Origin: Bacteroidales bacterium UBA7009
GTDB lineage: Bacteria; Bacteroidota; Bacteroidia; Bacteroidales; Paludibacteraceae
Reading direction: 5' to 3'
Assembly: GCA_002449665.1 (NCBI GenBank)
Contig: DJXH01000030.1
Location: forward strand, 1-49,161
Length of the DNA stretch: 49,161 nt
Below the pieces are notes generated by a model that saw only the letters and a list, made by a program, of their open reading frames with translations, had not been told where the DNA came from and made no database searches. Of the stretch, positions 15,317 through 23,190 are shown one piece after another. The position numbers and the translations under genes are program-made. The stretch's first letter is position 1. Each line of letters opens with the position of its first letter.

Positions 15317-16208
15317 CCTTTTTCGCACTCCCGTCAGTCTGTCTAAATCACCGTTGCAACTGACTTACGACACTAAGATTCTCACCCTCGGCTCGTGTTT
15401 TTCCGACAATATAGCACGCAAGATGCAGGAGTACTTCCTGCCAGTTACAGCCAACCCTTTCGGTACGCTCTATAACCCCATATCAATCAGGCATCATCTT
15501 GACCTTGACAAATGTCGTCAGTATGATGTCGTAATCGTTACATTCGGTACGGCTTGGGTCTATTGCGACAAGAATCTTATTACGGAAGAGGAATATGCAA
15601 AAGCCACCGTCTGTCTAAATAAAGACAGTTCGATATATAAATACCGTACTCCTCTCTTTCTGTCGGTGGTGGATAACTGCCTTAAACGCCCGTCTGCCGA
15701 TTTCTATCGCTATAGGCTTACCGTAGAAGATATACTGACAATGTGGAGTCCGCTGTTAGAGGCTTCACCCGGGTGCCGCTTTATCTTCACCGTCTCTCCC
15801 ATTCGCCATATAAAAGACGGACTGCACGAAAACCAACTTTCCAAAGCCATACTGCTGCAAGCCGTGGATATAATCACCAAGGAATATAAAAATACCACCT
15901 ACTTCCCCTCCTACGAGATTATGCTTGACGAACTGCGCGACTACCGTTTTTACGCTCCCGATATGTTCCACCCCTCCGAAGTGGCTATTGACTATATATG
16001 GGATTGTTTCCGTCAGACCTTCTACGCCAATCCCGAAACGCAACAGTCTATGGACGAACTGCATAAACTCCGCCTTATGCTCTCCCATCGCCCCCTCCAC
16101 CCCGATAGCGAAGACTATCAGACCTTCAGAGAATCACTGCGAGGGAAAGTGCAGGAAATGCAAAACAAATACCCGCAACTCCAACCGCTAAAGCAGATAC
16201 AACTATGA
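15309..16208 (+). CDS. GSCFA-domain protein
   Basis: A 299-residue protein of the GSCFA family, named for its N-terminal motif, here ILTLGSCFSDNIARKM. NPFGTLYNPISI and the C-terminal block YAPDMFHPSEVAIDYIWD are also family hallmarks. The Ser in the first motif and the Asp/His in the last resemble an SGNH/GDSL-type hydrolase triad, so an esterase or deacylase activity is likely, though its substrate is not known to me. No signal peptide is visible. Translation is coupled to the permease (8-bp overlap) and to the pseudouridine synthase (4-bp overlap). Confidence 0.9.
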   Translation: MNNLFRTPVSLSKSPLQLTYDTKILTLGSCFSDNIARKMQEYFLPVTANPFGTLYNPISIRHHLDLDKCRQYDVVIVTFGTAWVYCDKNLITEEEYAKATVCLNKDSSIYKYRTPLFLSVVDNCLKRPSADFYRYRLTVEDILTMWSPLLEASPGCRFIFTVSPIRHIKDGLHENQLSKAILLQAVDIITKEYKNTTYFPSYEIMLDELRDYRFYAPDMFHPSEVAIDYIWDCFRQTFYANPETQQSMDELHKLRLMLSHRPLHPDSEDYQTFRESLRGKVQEMQNKYPQLQPLKQIQL

Positions 16209-16957
16209 CCATTCTCTACGAAGACAACCATATTATCGTCGTCAATAAAGCCGCCGGCGAACTCGTGCAAGGCGACAAGACCGGCGACACCTGCCTTATA
16301 GATACAGTCAAAGACTATATCAAGACCCGCTACAACAAACCCGGCGATGTCTTCCTCGGTCTGCCCCACCGTATCGACCGCCCTACCTCCGGTATAGTGG
16401 TCTTCGCCCGTACCTCCAAAGCACTGCAAAGACTTAACCTGATGTTTCAGCAGCACGACACCATTCGCAAGACCTATTGGGCTATTACCGAACAGCCGCC
16501 CTCTCCCGCTGAAGGCGAACTCACACACTACCTCTATAAGAACGAACAGCAGAACAAAAGTTATGTCCTTACGCCCGAACAAGCACTCAAAAACAAATCG
16601 GCACGCCTCGCTAAACTTAAGTATAAAATTCTATCTATTACATCCGAACAGCCTGCTAATCCCGACTCTGGCAAACAAAAACCCCGCTTCGCACTCGTTG
16701 AGGTCGCTCTGCTCACCGGCAGACACCATCAGATACGCTGCCAACTGTCAGCCGTCGGTTGCCCCATAAAAGGCGACCTCAAATACGGCGCACGCCGCAG
16801 TAACCCCGACGGTAGTATCTGCCTGCACGCACGACGCATTGAGTTCGTTCACCCCGTTTCCAAGCAAAATATCGTAATAGAAGCACCTCTGCCGCAAACC
16901 AACATTTGGCTGCCCGACAAACTCCAAACCCATAACCTCTCTAACCCAAACCTATGA
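16205..16957 (+). CDS. RluA-family pseudouridine synthase
   Basis: A 250-residue cytoplasmic RNA-modifying enzyme. The catalytic-Asp motif is intact (LPHRIDRPTSGIVVFARTSK), as are the second family motif with TGRHHQIRCQLSAVG and the N-terminal strand ILYEDNHIIVVNKAAGELVQ. There is no S4 domain, so it is a short single-domain member. It converts uridine to pseudouridine in rRNA or tRNA; the target position cannot be assigned. Start and stop codons overlap those of both neighbours (ATGA type), indicating one transcript from 14102 to 17661. Confidence 0.88.
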   Translation: MTILYEDNHIIVVNKAAGELVQGDKTGDTCLIDTVKDYIKTRYNKPGDVFLGLPHRIDRPTSGIVVFARTSKALQRLNLMFQQHDTIRKTYWAITEQPPSPAEGELTHYLYKNEQQNKSYVLTPEQALKNKSARLAKLKYKILSITSEQPANPDSGKQKPRFALVEVALLTGRHHQIRCQLSAVGCPIKGDLKYGARRSNPDGSICLHARRIEFVHPVSKQNIVIEAPLPQTNIWLPDKLQTHNLSNPNL

Positions 16958-17661
16958 GCACCGACAAACTCCAATCTCGGCTCTTCAAACGCTTTCACGA
17001 AGCCTGCTGCCGTTTCGCCCTGCTCGAAGACGGCGACAAAGTGCTAATCGGCTTGAGCGGCGGCAAAGACAGCCTGCTGCTCACTGAACTGCTCGGCAAA
17101 CAGGCGCGTATCTTCCGCCCGCGTATAGAAGTGGCAGCCATACACATACGAGTCGCAAACCGCAACTATATGTCCGACCTCAGTTATTTGCAGCAGTTTT
17201 GTGGCAAGGCGGGAGTGCCGTTCATAGTCAAAGACACAGCCATCGTCGGCGAGGAGAAGAAAGACCCGTGTTTTCTCTGCTCTTGGTATAGGCGTAAGGC
17301 ACTGTTTGATTATGCCTTAGAACAAGGATATAACAAAATTGCTTTCGGGCATCACCGCGATGATATACTTACCACCGCACTGCTCAACCTCATCTATGTC
17401 GGGCGATTCAGCAGCATCGAACCCTCTCTTAGGCTCGACAAAATGCCTCTCACCCTTATCCGCCCACTCTGCATGATAGATGAACATGATATTATCGCCT
17501 ACTCACAATCAGCAGGCTACGAGAAGCAAAAAGCCCTCTGCCCGTTTGAAAAACACAGCGACAGACATAAGATGGCAACCCTGCTTGAAGACTTAAAGAC
17601 CTTCAATCCCGATGTCCGCTCTAGCATAGAACACGCTCTCTACCGCAAAGGCGGGAAATAA
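16954..17661 (+). CDS. ttcA: TtcA-family PP-loop tRNA thiolation protein
   Basis: A 235-residue PP-loop ATPase. The ATP-binding loop IGLSGGKDSLLL is near residue 35, a CFLCSWYRRKALF pair of cysteines near 105-108, and AFGHHRDDILTTAL in the middle. This matches TtcA, which makes 2-thiocytidine at tRNA position 32 through an Fe-S cluster bound by CxxC plus another Cys. The third cysteine may be that in KALCPFEKHSDRHKM. The protein is shorter than the E. coli enzyme (about 310 residues), as is common for Bacteroidetes homologues. Its position upstream of the queuosine genes puts two tRNA anticodon-loop pathways side by side. Confidence 0.8.
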   Translation: MSTDKLQSRLFKRFHEACCRFALLEDGDKVLIGLSGGKDSLLLTELLGKQARIFRPRIEVAAIHIRVANRNYMSDLSYLQQFCGKAGVPFIVKDTAIVGEEKKDPCFLCSWYRRKALFDYALEQGYNKIAFGHHRDDILTTALLNLIYVGRFSSIEPSLRLDKMPLTLIRPLCMIDEHDIIAYSQSAGYEKQKALCPFEKHSDRHKMATLLEDLKTFNPDVRSSIEHALYRKGGK

Positions 17662-17670
17662 TACAAAATT

Positions 17671-17701
17671 TTTGCACTTCCGAAAATTTGCCGTACCTTT
17701 G
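17671..17701 (+). promoter_or_regulatory. perfect Bacteroidetes promoter of the que operon
   Basis: TTTG (17671-17674), 19 bases, TACCTTTG (17694-17701). Transcription should start near 17708, giving a ~97-nt leader before queF. Confidence 0.7.
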
Positions 17702-17707
17702 CAGGCG

Positions 17708-17804
17708 AATATAGAGCAAAGGCTCAAAATATAACAAAGAGGAGCTATTGTTTTTCCTCCTCATCTGAATAAACGGGTACCGACCCATAAAAAAACTGAA
17801 AACA
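17708..17804 (+). promoter_or_regulatory. structured 5' leader of queF
   Basis: Three short hairpins follow one another: GAGC/GCTC (17714-17717, 17722-17725), GAGGAG/CTCCTC (17739-17744, 17757-17762) and GGGT/ACCC (17775-17778, 17783-17786). An A-rich tail, ATAAAAAAACTGAA, leads to the ATG at 17805. The tail resembles that of class I preQ1 aptamers, but the loop in the GGGT hairpin (4 bases) is too short for the known class I fold. A riboswitch is possible, not shown. Confidence 0.3.
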
Positions 17805-18272
17805 ATGCGTACAGAAAAAGAACTTGACGGCGTTACTCTGCTCGGCAATATGCATACAGAATACAAGAGCGACTACGCCCCCGAAGTGTTGGAAACCTTC
17901 GAAAACAAACACCCCGAAAACGAGTATCTCGTTACCTTCCACTGCCCGGAGTTTACATCCCTTTGCCCCAAAACAGGTCAGCCCGATTTCGGCAAGATAA
18001 CCATCACCTATATCCCCCGCGAAAGGTTGGTGGAGTCCAAATCGCTCAAACTCTACCTCTTTTCTTTCCGTAATCACGGCGATTTTCACGAGGACTGCGT
18101 GAACATCATTATGAAAGACCTTGTTCGCCTTATGAACCCGCGATATATAGAGGTAATAGGCGACTTTATGCCTCGCGGCGGTATAAGCATTCTTCCATTC
18201 GCCTCATACGCCGACAGCGAACACGAACCTATGCGCCAACAACGCCTGCTTGCACGTATGGCAGCCGTATAA
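17805..18272 (+). CDS. queF: NADPH-dependent 7-cyano-7-deazaguanine reductase
   Basis: A 155-residue tunnel-fold enzyme of the short (B. subtilis-like) type. It reduces preQ0 to preQ1 with two NADPH, the last free-base step before insertion into tRNA. The catalytic Cys is in FTSLCPKTGQPDFGKI and the conserved Asp follows in the same motif. The NADPH-binding family motif is ESKSLKLYLFSFRNHGDFHE. First gene of a queF-queC-queD-queE set, 18 bp from queC. The precursor enzyme FolE and the tRNA transglycosylase are not in this window. Confidence 0.96.
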   Translation: MRTEKELDGVTLLGNMHTEYKSDYAPEVLETFENKHPENEYLVTFHCPEFTSLCPKTGQPDFGKITITYIPRERLVESKSLKLYLFSFRNHGDFHEDCVNIIMKDLVRLMNPRYIEVIGDFMPRGGISILPFASYADSEHEPMRQQRLLARMAAV

Positions 18273-18290
18273 CCTAATCTTACATCCCTT

Positions 18291-18938
18291 ATGCAGAAAA
18301 AAGATACACTGCTCGTCCTCTCCGGCGGGCTCGACTCCACCACAATGCTATATGAATACCAAGACCGTATAGCACTCACGCTCAGTTTCCACTACGGCAG
18401 CAACCACAATGACAAAGAACTCCATTTTGCCCGCCTTCACTCCGAAAGGCTCGGAATAAAGCATATAGTCATCCGCCTTGATTTTATCAAAGACCTCTTC
18501 CGCTCTTCCCTGCTTTCAGGTGCAGAAAGTATCCCCGAAGGCAACTACGATGAAGACAATATGCGCTCCACAGTCGTACCCTTCCGCAACGGCATAATGC
18601 TATCCATTGCCGCCGGTATGGCGGAAAACGAAGGATTGAGTTACATCATGCTTGCCAACCACAGCGGCGACCATACAATCTACCCCGACTGCCGACCGGC
18701 TTTCGTTGATGCTATGGACAAAGCCGTTGAAGCCGGTACGTGGAACGGCGTTAGGTTGCTAACGCCCTATACCAATATCTCCAAAGCCGACATCGTAAAG
18801 CGCGGCATAGCCTTGGGTATAGACTACCGCGAAACGTGGAGTTGCTACAAAGGCGGCGACAAGCCCTGCGGCAAATGCGGCACGTGCGTAGAACGCCGCG
18901 AAGCACTCCGCGCCGCAGGAATAACCGATATAGACTAA
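18291..18938 (+). CDS. queC: 7-cyano-7-deazaguanine synthase
   Basis: A 215-residue ATP-dependent enzyme that turns 7-carboxy-7-deazaguanine and ammonia into preQ0. The PP-loop is LVLSGGLDSTTML at residues 8-20. The zinc site is the C-terminal four-cysteine cluster (CYKGGDKPCGKCGTC) followed by the family tail RREALRAAGI. VPFRNGIMLSIAAGMAEN and NHSGDHTIYPDCRPAF are also typical. It lies 18 bp after queF and 13 bp before queD, and length is as expected. Confidence 0.97.
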   Translation: MQKKDTLLVLSGGLDSTTMLYEYQDRIALTLSFHYGSNHNDKELHFARLHSERLGIKHIVIRLDFIKDLFRSSLLSGAESIPEGNYDEDNMRSTVVPFRNGIMLSIAAGMAENEGLSYIMLANHSGDHTIYPDCRPAFVDAMDKAVEAGTWNGVRLLTPYTNISKADIVKRGIALGIDYRETWSCYKGGDKPCGKCGTCVERREALRAAGITDID

Positions 18939-18951
18939 AAACTCAACCACA

Positions 18952-19284
18952 ATGTATTACGTAGAAAAACGCATAGAGATTTCCGCTGCCCACCGCCTTT
19001 CGCTCAACTATGAGAGCAAATGCACCCGCATTCACGGACATAACTGGATAATAACCGTCTATTGCAAGTCAGCTTCGCTTGACGAAAACGATATGGTAAC
19101 CGACTTCAGCCATATCAAACGCACGGTGAAAGACACTTTCGACCACAAGTACTTGAACGAAGTGGTCAGTTTCAACCCCACGGCAGAGAACATCGCCCGC
19201 TATATTTGCGACAATGTGAAAAACTGCTACAAAGTGTCGGTGCAGGAGAGCGAAGGCAATACCGCCGTATATGAACGCGACTGA
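18952..19284 (+). CDS. queD: 6-carboxy-5,6,7,8-tetrahydropterin synthase
   Basis: A 110-residue PTPS-family tunnel-fold enzyme converting dihydroneopterin triphosphate to 6-carboxytetrahydropterin, the first dedicated step of 7-deazaguanine synthesis. Zinc ligands are the His of SAAHRLS and those of RIHGHNW. The substrate-binding segment is MVTDFSHIK, with VSFNPTAENIARYI and the terminal QESEGNTAVYE carrying the conserved Glu. The stop lies 13 bp before the preferred queE start. Confidence 0.95.
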   Translation: MYYVEKRIEISAAHRLSLNYESKCTRIHGHNWIITVYCKSASLDENDMVTDFSHIKRTVKDTFDHKYLNEVVSFNPTAENIARYICDNVKNCYKVSVQESEGNTAVYERD

Positions 19285-19297
19285 AAAATCAACACTT

Positions 19298-19876
19298 ATG
19301 GGGAAGATATACAGGGTAAACGAGATTTTTTACAGTCTGCAAGGCGAGGGTATGCGCTCGGGCGAACCGTCCGTGTTCGTTCGTTTCAGCGGGTGTAACC
19401 TCCGTTGCCCTTGGTGTGATACCGACTTTGATAGTTTTACTTTGATGTCCGCCGATGATATTGCAGCCGAAGTAAGCAGACTGAACCACGACAAGATAGC
19501 CTCTTGGGTTATCCTCACCGGCGGCGAACCGCTACTGCAAGCAGATGATTCGCTTGTGGATACACTGCACCAAAACGGGTACAAAGTGGCAGTAGAGACT
19601 AACGGCACCATAGTCCCACCGCCCTCCATAGATTGGGTAACTTGCTCCCCTAAAGAGGGCAGTATCACTCGCCTACGGCACGCCGACGAAGTGAAGGTCG
19701 TTTATACAGGACTCAGTCCCGAACACTGGCGCGATTTCATCACAGCCGACCACTGGCTCTTGCAGCCGCTTGACGACAACGGCAAGGAAAATGCCGGAGA
19801 AACGGCGGAATATATACTCTCTCACAAAGGCTGGCGGCTGAGTTTGCAAGTGCATAAAATAATAGGCATAAAGTAA
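19298..19876 (+). CDS. queE: 7-carboxy-7-deazaguanine synthase (radical SAM)
   Basis: A 192-residue radical SAM enzyme that rearranges 6-carboxytetrahydropterin into 7-carboxy-7-deazaguanine. The cluster motif CNLRCPWC (CX3CX2C) lies at about 31-38, preceded by the family opener NEIFYSLQGEG. ILTGGEPLLQ and VETNGT are the SAM-binding strands. I prefer the ATG at 19298, which gives the usual MGKIYRVNEIFYS start; an ATG at 19271 within queD would add nine residues. The stop codon is part of the transcription terminator stem/loop. Confidence 0.94.
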   Translation: MGKIYRVNEIFYSLQGEGMRSGEPSVFVRFSGCNLRCPWCDTDFDSFTLMSADDIAAEVSRLNHDKIASWVILTGGEPLLQADDSLVDTLHQNGYKVAVETNGTIVPPPSIDWVTCSPKEGSITRLRHADEVKVVYTGLSPEHWRDFITADHWLLQPLDDNGKENAGETAEYILSHKGWRLSLQVHKIIGIK

Positions 19877-19898
19877 TACCCTTATGCCTATTTTTTTT
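19861..19898 (+). terminator. intrinsic terminator of the que operon
   Basis: An 11-bp stem, AATAGGCATAA (19861-19871) with TTATGCCTATT (19882-19892), and a 10-base loop, followed by a T8 run (19891-19898). The left arm encodes the last residues of queE and the stop codon is in the loop. Confidence 0.88.
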
Positions 19899-19911
19899 GT
19901 TTGCCTTACAT

Positions 19912-21063
19912 TCACGCCTTTGCCACCGCATCGGCAAGTGCTGTCAGTTGTGCGAGCGACTCCTCATTAAGGCTGCTGCGTATGCTTACCATCGGTTCGA
20001 GCAGCGTGATGTTCTTCATCGGCTCCAACATCGCTTTCATCTCCCTGCCTGCCGATGGTGCCCAACTGCCATTCTCCACTATGCCCACTGTGCGGTTTTG
20101 ATAGGCTTTCTGTTGCAGTTTCCAAAGGAAGAAATGCATCGGCGGAAAGACATTGTTGTCATACGACGAGGCGCATACCACAAGCCTGTCCATACGGAAA
20201 GCATCTTCTATCACCTCCGCCATATCGTCTCTGCAAAGGTCTGCCACTACCACTCTCTCCACATCTCTTTCCCTCAACATCTCTGCCAATCGCTCTGCCG
20301 CTGCGGCTGTGTTGCCGTGTATGGAAGCGTGGGCTATCACTACTCCGCGCGTCTCCACTCCGTATGAAGACCATATACCGTACAAGCGCAGTGCTTCTCT
20401 CAGTTTGTCGCCTTCAAGCACCGGACCGTGCAGCGGACAGATAGTCTGAATATCAAGTGCAGAGGCTTTCTTCAGAACAGTTGTTACCGGCGAACCGTAC
20501 TTGCCGCAGATATTGAAATAGTAGCGTCTTGCCTCGCATGCCCAGTCGTCTTCATCGGCTGCATATACGCCGAACTTACCAAAAGCATCTGCACTGAACA
20601 GCGTTTGTGCCTCGGCGCAGTAGGTCATCATCACCTCCGGCCAGTGAACCATAGGTGCCATAATAAACGACAAACTCACTCCGCTGAGGTCTATGCTCTC
20701 GCCTTCTTTCACCGCTCTGACCTTCGCCGTCTGTATGCCAAACTGACCAAGCATAGTCTGCGCTTTAGCCGTGCATACAACCTCCGTGGCGGGATAGGCT
20801 TGCAGAAAAGCATTGAGCGAACCGCTGTGGTCTGGCTCCATATGCTGTACAATAATGTAGTCGGGCTGTCTGCCTGCCAAAACATCGGCAAGTTTGTTAA
20901 GCCAAGTCTCCGTTACGCGCTGATCGACACTGTCAATAACGGCTATTCGCTCACCTTCTACAACATAACTATTGTAACACATACCCGCAGGTGTGGTATA
21001 TTGACTCTCAAATAGTTGCAAATCTTTGTCATCGCAACCGATGTAATGAATAAACGATTTCAT
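19912..21063 (-). CDS. fprA: A-type flavoprotein (flavodiiron protein)
   Basis: A 383-residue two-domain protein: an N-terminal metallo-beta-lactamase-fold domain (~1-245) with a diiron site and a C-terminal flavodoxin domain (~250-383). The diiron ligands are seen in VQHMEPDHSGS (HxExDH); SADAFGKFG and CPLHGPVLE supply the rest. The FMN loop is AHASIHGNTAAAAERL. Flavodiiron proteins reduce oxygen to water, or nitric oxide to N2O, protecting anaerobes. It begins 6 bp after the dxs stop, so it is probably transcribed with dxs. Confidence 0.93.
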   Translation of the reverse strand: MKSFIHYIGCDDKDLQLFESQYTTPAGMCYNSYVVEGERIAVIDSVDQRVTETWLNKLADVLAGRQPDYIIVQHMEPDHSGSLNAFLQAYPATEVVCTAKAQTMLGQFGIQTAKVRAVKEGESIDLSGVSLSFIMAPMVHWPEVMMTYCAEAQTLFSADAFGKFGVYAADEDDWACEARRYYFNICGKYGSPVTTVLKKASALDIQTICPLHGPVLEGDKLREALRLYGIWSSYGVETRGVVIAHASIHGNTAAAAERLAEMLRERDVERVVVADLCRDDMAEVIEDAFRMDRLVVCASSYDNNVFPPMHFFLWKLQQKAYQNRTVGIVENGSWAPSAGREMKAMLEPMKNITLLEPMVSIRSSLNEESLAQLTALADAVAKA

Positions 21064-21069
21064 ATCAAT

Positions 21070-22974
21070 TTATTTATTGTCTTTTTCTGAATATGTTTTC
21101 AGTATTGTTTGTGCTATGCCCTTTGCATCCATACCGAGCATTGCATATAGTTCGCTCGGACTGCCGTGTTCCACAAATGTATCTTTTACTCCTATGCGGA
21201 CTATGCGTTTATTTGCGCCTTTTTCCGTCATATATTCTGCCACAGCCGACCCTAATCCGCCGTTTATTATGCCGTCTTCGGCTGTGATGATAGTGTCAAA
21301 CCTCTCTGCCACCTCGTCAAGTACAGCGGTGTCAATAGGCTTGAGCCAGCGCATATCGTAGTGAGCAACAGTCATTTGCGGATTTTCCGCTTCTGCTATC
21401 CGTATAGCCTCCGTGGCGGCATTGCCTATGGCTCCTATTGTGAGCAGGGCTATATCTTTGCCGTCTTTTATCTTATAGGCTTTGCCGTATTCCACTTTTG
21501 CTTGTGTGCTGTCCTCTTCGGGGGTCATACCTCGCGGGTAACGAATGGCAAACGGTCCGTCAGCCGAGGCTGCAAGCCGCATCATCTGCCTTAAGTCTTC
21601 CGCTGTGCGCGGAGCGCATATCTGCATTCCCGGAATAGGGCGGAGCATAGCCATATCGAGCAGTCCGTGGTGGGTAGCACCATCGTTGCCCACTATGCCG
21701 GCACGGTCTATACAAAGCACAACGTGCAGGCGTAGCAGCGACACGTCGTGTACTATATTGTCGTAGGCGCGTTGAAGGAAAGACGAGTATTCGTTGCAGA
21801 ACGGCAGCATACCCTCTTTGGCAAGACCGCCGGCGAAGGTGACTGCATGCCCTTCGGCTATACCAACGTCAAACACGCGGTCAGGCAGGGCTTTCTGCAT
21901 TATGTTCATAGAGCAACCCGTAGGCATGGCAGGCGTTATTCCCACTATCTTTTCGTTCTCTTGCGCCATACGCAGGAGTTCTTCGCCGAACACCTCCTGC
22001 CACAGCCCCTGTTTGTCTGCCGGACTGCAAGGCAACAGCCTCTCGCCGTTTTGCGGATTAAACTGCCCTGGGGCGTGCCAAGTGGTCTGGTCTTTCTCAG
22101 CAGGCTTGTAGCCCTTGCCTTTCTTGGTGAGTATATGCAGCACTTTCGGTCCCTTGTGGTTCTTTATCTCGGTCAGTATGCGTATAAGTTCGGCTATGTT
22201 ATGCCCGTCCGTCGGACCGAAATAGCGGATGTCAAGCCCTTGGAAGATGTTGCTCGGCTGATTGGTGAGCAGTGCTTTCAGGCTGTTGCCGAAGCCGCGT
22301 ATTGCTCCCTTCTTTTCCTCGTTCAGGAGCCTGTGCCGCTTGAGCCATTGATAGGTACGCCAACGCCAGCGGTTATAGTGAGTAGTGGTAGTCAGGTCAA
22401 CAAGATACTGGGTAAACCCTCCTTTCAGCGGGTCTATAGCCATGTTGTTGTCGTTGAGGATAATAAGCAGGTCGTTCTTGTCCATTGAGGTGTTGTTCAG
22501 TCCCTCAAAGGCAAGTCCGCCCGTCATTGATCCATCGCCGATAATAGCCACTACGTGCCGTTTCTTGTGTTGGAGTTGCGATGCCACCTCTATGCCGAGA
22601 GCGGCGGATATACTGTTCGAAGCGTGTCCCGAAACGAAACTGTCATACTCGCTTTCATCGGGGGTGGGGAAGGGGGCTAAACCGCCTTTCTGACGGTTGG
22701 TATGAAAACGGTCGCGCCTGCCTGTGAGAATCTTGTGCGCGTATGCCTGATGCCCTACGTCCCATACGAGTTTGTCGTGCGGAGTGTCAAAGACATAGTG
22801 AAGGGCTATAGTAAGTTCTATCGTGCCAAGAGACGAAGCAAGATGCCCGGGGTTGTGGCTCAGTTCGTTGATGATAAAGTCCCGTAACTCCTCCGCCACT
22901 TTCGGCAGCTCATCTACCGGCAGCAGTTTGAGGTCGTCCGGACTGTTGATATTGTTTATATAGCGATATTCCAT
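21070..22974 (-). CDS. dxs: 1-deoxy-D-xylulose-5-phosphate synthase
   Basis: A 634-residue thiamine-diphosphate enzyme joining pyruvate and glyceraldehyde 3-phosphate, the entry step of the MEP isoprenoid pathway. Visible motifs: HNPGHLASSLGTIELTIALH at the start, the ThDP motif IGDGSMTGGLAFEGLNN...LNDNNMAI, DRAGIVGNDGATHHG in the pyrimidine domain and the transketolase C-terminal domain. The ATG at 22974 gives the usual N-terminus (MEYRYINNINSPDDLKLLP); an in-frame TTG at 23004 adds a poor ten-residue stretch. A strong promoter lies just upstream. Confidence 0.96.
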   Translation of the reverse strand: MEYRYINNINSPDDLKLLPVDELPKVAEELRDFIINELSHNPGHLASSLGTIELTIALHYVFDTPHDKLVWDVGHQAYAHKILTGRRDRFHTNRQKGGLAPFPTPDESEYDSFVSGHASNSISAALGIEVASQLQHKKRHVVAIIGDGSMTGGLAFEGLNNTSMDKNDLLIILNDNNMAIDPLKGGFTQYLVDLTTTTHYNRWRWRTYQWLKRHRLLNEEKKGAIRGFGNSLKALLTNQPSNIFQGLDIRYFGPTDGHNIAELIRILTEIKNHKGPKVLHILTKKGKGYKPAEKDQTTWHAPGQFNPQNGERLLPCSPADKQGLWQEVFGEELLRMAQENEKIVGITPAMPTGCSMNIMQKALPDRVFDVGIAEGHAVTFAGGLAKEGMLPFCNEYSSFLQRAYDNIVHDVSLLRLHVVLCIDRAGIVGNDGATHHGLLDMAMLRPIPGMQICAPRTAEDLRQMMRLAASADGPFAIRYPRGMTPEEDSTQAKVEYGKAYKIKDGKDIALLTIGAIGNAATEAIRIAEAENPQMTVAHYDMRWLKPIDTAVLDEVAERFDTIITAEDGIINGGLGSAVAEYMTEKGANKRIVRIGVKDTFVEHGSPSELYAMLGMDAKGIAQTILKTYSEKDNK

Positions 22975-23028
22975 ATAGCGGCAATTCTGCTTTGTACGAT
23001 ACAATATCCTGTGCTACAGAAAAGCGCG

Positions 23029-23060
23029 CAAAGGTACGCTTATTTGCACAATTATGCAAA
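23029..23060 (-). promoter_or_regulatory. perfect Bacteroidetes promoter of dxs-fprA
   Basis: On the minus strand TTTG (23060-23057), 20 bases, TACCTTTG (23036-23029). Predicted start near 23022, about 48 bases before the dxs ATG at 22974. Confidence 0.7.
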
Positions 23061-23121
23061 CTAATGCTAAAATTTCAAAAAAATTAACCGTTAATTGCAA
23101 ATAGGGGGCATATTAATCGGT

Positions 23122-23169
23122 AAAAAAAGCCCTCACCGCCGGGCTTTAAACTCTACGGTGAGGGCTTTT
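23122..23169 (-). terminator. intrinsic terminator of glyA
   Basis: On the minus strand AAAAGCCCTCACCG (23169-23156) pairs perfectly with CGGTGAGGGCTTTT (23138-23125). The T-run extends to seven (23128-23122). It lies 22 bp after the glyA stop. Confidence 0.9.
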
Positions 23170-23190
23170 CGATGGAATTAACAGCAGTTA

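Noticed and set aside
17775..17804. Class I preQ1 riboswitch
   Set aside because: The A-rich tail matches, but the stem encloses only four bases and lacks the conserved loop needed for the pseudoknot and ligand contact. Kept only as a low-confidence structured leader.
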